This document shows, piece after piece, positions 61,100-64,000 of a stretch of 64,000 nt of DNA; positions within the stretch are counted from its first letter, which is position 1; every line of letters begins with the position of its first letter. The stretch spans positions 1,360,692 through 1,424,691 of the forward strand of contig NZ_CANMFD010000001.1 of NCBI RefSeq assembly GCF_947496995.1. The letters run 5' to 3'. The position numbers were made by a program, and so were the translations under genes. Source of the DNA: an uncultured Roseibium sp. (GTDB taxonomy: Bacteria > Pseudomonadota > Alphaproteobacteria > Rhizobiales > Stappiaceae). The notes under the pieces were generated by a model. That model did not search any database, was not told where the DNA came from, and saw nothing but the letters and a program-made list of their open reading frames with translations.

Positions 61100-64000
61100 C
61101 TACTCCGCCGCATGCCCTGCCTGAAAGCGGGCCAGGTGAGCTCGCAAGGCCGCCGGTTTGACCGGTTTGTTGAAGAAGGTGATGTCCTTTTCGCCGGCTT
61201 CGGTGCGAACCGAGCGGCTGCGATCCGCGGTGATCAGCAGAGCCGGGATCTGGCTTCCGAATTTCCATCGCAGCTTCAAGATAGCTTCAATTCCGGTTCC
61301 GTTGTCCAGATGGTAATCGGCCAGGATGACATCCGGCGTCAGCCCTGACTGGTTCAGGAGCGCGGCTGCCTCGATATCGTCGGCGGCGGCGATGACGCGG
61401 CATTTCCAGCTGGAGAGCAAATGTTGCATGCCGCTCAGGATGTTGGGCTCGTTGTCGATGGCGACCACCACCAGACCGTCCAGATGCCCTATGATGGCAG
61501 GCGTCTGCTGGATCGGTACAAGATCCGGCATGGCGGCCGAGCGCGGCAATTCGACGGAGAAGCAGGAGCCGCGATTGGCTTCAGAGCGCAGTTCGACCGG
61601 ATGGTCCAGCACGTGGCTGATCCGTTCGACGATGGACAGGCCGAGCCCGAGCCCCTTTGCCATCCGCATTCCGTCGTCGAGGCGGTGGAATTCCTGAAAA
61701 ATGGCCTTCTGCTTGTTCTTGGGGATGCCCATTCCCGTGTCATGGATCTCGACAAGCACCTGGTTGCCCCGCCTGCGGCAGCCGACCAGGATCTTGCCCT
61801 CCTGGGTGTATTTCAGCGCGTTGGACACAAGGTTCTGGAGCAGGCGGCGCAAAAGCCGCCGGTCCGTCCGCACGGACAGGGATGTCGGCATGATCCTGAG
61901 GTCCAGGCCCTTCTCTTCGGCAACGGGCCGGAAATCGAGGGCCAGGCCGCGGAAGAGCTCATCAAGTCGGAACACCGTCGGCTCCGGTTTCAGGGCGCCG
62001 GTATCCAGACGCGAGATGTCGAGCACGGCTCCCAGAATGTCCTCGACCGATTCCAGCGCCGATTCCACATTGCTTGCCAGGCTGCCGTCGTCGCCTTCCT
62101 TGAGCTTGTCGACCAGGACGGACGCATAAAGGCGCGCTGCGTTCAGCGGCTGCAGGATGTCGTGGCCGGCAGCAGCCAGGAAGCGGGTCTTGCCGATATT
62201 GGCTTCTTCCGCGGCTCTGGTAGCCTCCACGAGGCGCTCATTGACGTGGGTAAGCTCTTCGGTCCGCTCCCGCACCCGCCGCTCCAGCGTCTCGTTCGCC
62301 CGGGCGAGAGCTTCCTCGGCCATGACCCGCTCCGTGATGTCGGTGTAGGTCGTCACGATGCCGCCATCGGGCATCGGGCTGATCCGCACTTCAAACACCG
62401 ATCCGCTCGAGGTCAGTTTCTCCTGGAAGGTCTCCTGGATCAGGACGAGTTTCTCCAGCCTGTCCGCGACAATCGCTTCCACCGGGCCGGGGCCATGCTC
62501 GCCGCGTTCCGCATTGAAGCGCAGGATCGCGTCGAGCGTGGTGCCGACCTGACCGTATTCTGCGGGCAGACCGAGCAGATCGCGGAACTGGCGGTTCCAG
62601 CAGATCAGCCGCAGATCCTGGTCGAAAACACCGATGCCCTGCCGCACCTGGTTGAGCGCGGTCTGAAGCAGGTCCCGGTTGTACTGAATGGCGATGGAGG
62701 CATCGTCCAGCAGCTTGACTGCCCCCTTGGTCGACGGATCGTGCCGCTTCAGCATCAACGTCAGCACCAGGCGCGAGGATGCCGCGCCGATTGCGCTCGC
62801 CAGAAGCTGTTCGGAAAAGCGCAGGAGGTTGGCGTCCGCCAGCATGTTGGGATCGAGCTGGATTCCCCTTTCGCTGGCGAACCGCTGAAAAGACCGCTCT
62901 GTCCGCTCCTCACCGAGGTAGCGGGCCACTGTGGCCTGTAGATCGCCTGCGGTAACGGATGTCCGCCAGTAGCGCAGGTTGGGCGAAGGCGTCAGTTCCG
63001 CCGGTACGAAGACATTCGCCTGAAGGGTTTCGGCCGGAAGCGGTTTTCTCAGGAAGGACGCGCCGATGAACAGCACGATGTTGACGAACAGGCTCCAGAG
63101 CGTGCCGTGTATGAACGGATCCAGCTCAAGTCCGAGAAGAGACTGGGGGTTCAACATGCTGATACCGAACGGACCTGTCTGCAGGAAGCCGTCGGAAATC
63201 AGGCCGCTCTGAGCGAAGGTCGGCAGCAAAAGCGTATAGGCCCAGAAGAAAAATCCACCGCTGAGCCCGGCAATGGCGCCAAGGGATGTCGCCCGGCGCC
63301 AGAAAAGCGCGCCGACAAAGGCAGGCGCGAATTGCGCGATCGCCGCAAAGGACAGCAGTCCGATGGACACCAGGGCGGCGGTGTCGCCGGCCGCCTTGTA
63401 GTAGGCGTAGGCCAGCAGCAGGATCGCGAAAATCGCCAGGCGCCGGATCGTGAGAAGCTGGCTGCTCATGTCCTTGCCGCCGGAACGGATGATCTCCTCC
63501 TCGCCGTGCCGCCGCAGCAGCAGCGGGACAACGATGTCGTTGGAAATCATGATGGCCAGGGCAACGGTCGCCACGATCACCATGGCGGTGGCGGCAGAAA
63601 GGCCGCCGATAAAGGCGAACAGGGCTATCCAGTGCTGGTTGGCATCAATTGGCAGGGCAAGAACGAAGGTGTCCGGATTCACGTCCTGGCCAAATCGCAA
63701 CAGGCCCGCGGCGGCGATGGGGATCACGAACAGGTTGATCAGCACCAGATAGACGGGGAACATCCAGACCGCGCGGCGCAGTTCGGCATCGGAATTGTTT
63801 TCCGTCACCGTGACATGAAACTGGCGCGGCAGCAGCAGGACCGCAAAGGACGAGAGGACCGTCATCACCAGCCAGTTGCCGGGATTAGGAGGCTTTTCGA
63901 ATATTTCGGCGACTTCCGGGGCTTCGGCTATCGCCTGAAACAGGTGAAGTGGGCCGTCGAACAGGGCGAAGGTGACCCAGATGCCCACCGCCAGAAAGGC
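61100..64000 (-). CDS. SLC5-type symporter / hybrid histidine kinase with receiver (CrbS-like), N-terminus cut off
   Basis: Partial: the frame runs off the right edge; 966 residues are visible, beginning within the membrane part. Sodium:solute symporter helices (about 1-300, e.g. HWIALFAFIGGLSAATAMVI), a linker of STAC-like type, a PAS domain (GIGVFDQDLRLICWNRQF), a coiled coil, HisKA with phosphoacceptor H613 (AAAGHDILQPLNAARLY), HATPase (NLVSNALKYTQEGKI, GLGLGLSIV), and a receiver with D895 (VILADYHLDNG). This is the architecture of CrbS, which senses acetate-related metabolism with CrbR. The ligand here is unknown. The response regulator at 57544 is a plausible partner. Confidence 0.92.
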   Translation of the reverse strand, partial: AFLAVGIWVTFALFDGPLHLFQAIAEAPEVAEIFEKPPNPGNWLVMTVLSSFAVLLLPRQFHVTVTENNSDAELRRAVWMFPVYLVLINLFVIPIAAAGLLRFGQDVNPDTFVLALPIDANQHWIALFAFIGGLSAATAMVIVATVALAIMISNDIVVPLLLRRHGEEEIIRSGGKDMSSQLLTIRRLAIFAILLLAYAYYKAAGDTAALVSIGLLSFAAIAQFAPAFVGALFWRRATSLGAIAGLSGGFFFWAYTLLLPTFAQSGLISDGFLQTGPFGISMLNPQSLLGLELDPFIHGTLWSLFVNIVLFIGASFLRKPLPAETLQANVFVPAELTPSPNLRYWRTSVTAGDLQATVARYLGEERTERSFQRFASERGIQLDPNMLADANLLRFSEQLLASAIGAASSRLVLTLMLKRHDPSTKGAVKLLDDASIAIQYNRDLLQTALNQVRQGIGVFDQDLRLICWNRQFRDLLGLPAEYGQVGTTLDAILRFNAERGEHGPGPVEAIVADRLEKLVLIQETFQEKLTSSGSVFEVRISPMPDGGIVTTYTDITERVMAEEALARANETLERRVRERTEELTHVNERLVEATRAAEEANIGKTRFLAAAGHDILQPLNAARLYASVLVDKLKEGDDGSLASNVESALESVEDILGAVLDISRLDTGALKPEPTVFRLDELFRGLALDFRPVAEEKGLDLRIMPTSLSVRTDRRLLRRLLQNLVSNALKYTQEGKILVGCRRRGNQVLVEIHDTGMGIPKNKQKAIFQEFHRLDDGMRMAKGLGLGLSIVERISHVLDHPVELRSEANRGSCFSVELPRSAAMPDLVPIQQTPAIIGHLDGLVVVAIDNEPNILSGMQHLLSSWKCRVIAAADDIEAAALLNQSGLTPDVILADYHLDNGTGIEAILKLRWKFGSQIPALLITADRSRSVRTEAGEKDITFFNKPVKPAALRAHLARFQAGHAAE

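Overview
The window is a gene-dense, high-G+C alphaproteobacterial chromosome segment, most likely order Hyphomicrobiales (Rhizobiales) and possibly a Stappiaceae/Roseibium-like marine bacterium; the family-level guess is from general resemblance only. Supporting markers are GcrA, a class I lysyl-tRNA synthetase, a SAM-II riboswitch ahead of metZ, an Alph_Pro_TM (TIGR02186) protein, a PodJ-like polar protein, an alphaproteobacterial LexA box (GTTC-N7-GTTC) and two-domain dCTP deaminase. There is no IS element, prophage, CRISPR array, rRNA or obvious pseudogene; one tRNA gene (Gly, CCC) is present. The region reads as core genome.

Layout. 1-5.2 kb: end of phoU, phoB, convergent gcrA, then an argD-argF-hslO operon with a clear sigma70-type promoter. 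5.4-10.2 kb: RND efflux pair (adaptor plus an unusually long pump). 10.2-16.5 kb: small hydrolase, sterol-desaturase-like hydroxylase, solute-binding protein, GMC oxidoreductase, Lrp regulator, DUF1127 protein, tRNA-Gly and a NaChBac/NavAb-type sodium channel. 16.5-16.8 kb: two long inverted repeats. 16.8-29 kb: housekeeping genes (yigZ, dcd, riboswitch-controlled metZ, CDP-alcohol phosphatidyltransferase, apaG, terB-like, class I lysS, degenerate nuclease-fold protein, DUF952, pyrD, MATE exporter, HDAC-like deacetylase, DUF6460).

29-38 kb: an AraC regulator and a beta-oxidation operon (acyl-CoA dehydrogenase, GST, thiolase, FadB/J-type enzyme) headed by a MerR regulator; two similar MerR/LiuR-type operators lie over the dehydrogenase promoter and upstream of merR. 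38.3-42.4 kb: 1376-residue PodJ-like polar organiser with coiled coil, one membrane span, Sel1 repeats and a peptidoglycan-binding domain. 42.6-44.3 kb: TauE/SafE exporter coupled to a TIGR02186 protein.

44.4-55.4 kb: the four-part 'ligase-associated DNA damage response' set. PdeM-type phosphoesterase and DEXH helicase run leftward, the MBL exonuclease runs rightward, and between them is a perfect LexA-type box; the ATP-dependent ligase sits about 5 kb away, separated by an NTF2-like gene, TetR, MipA/OmpV and a DEAD-box RNA helicase. 55.5-64 kb: a secreted coiled-coil protein of unknown function, a two-hotdog thioesterase-like protein, and a signalling group: LuxR-type response regulator, a PAS-GGDEF-EAL membrane protein and the bulk of an SLC5 (solute:sodium symporter)-histidine kinase-receiver hybrid resembling the CrbS/CrbR acetate-sensing system.
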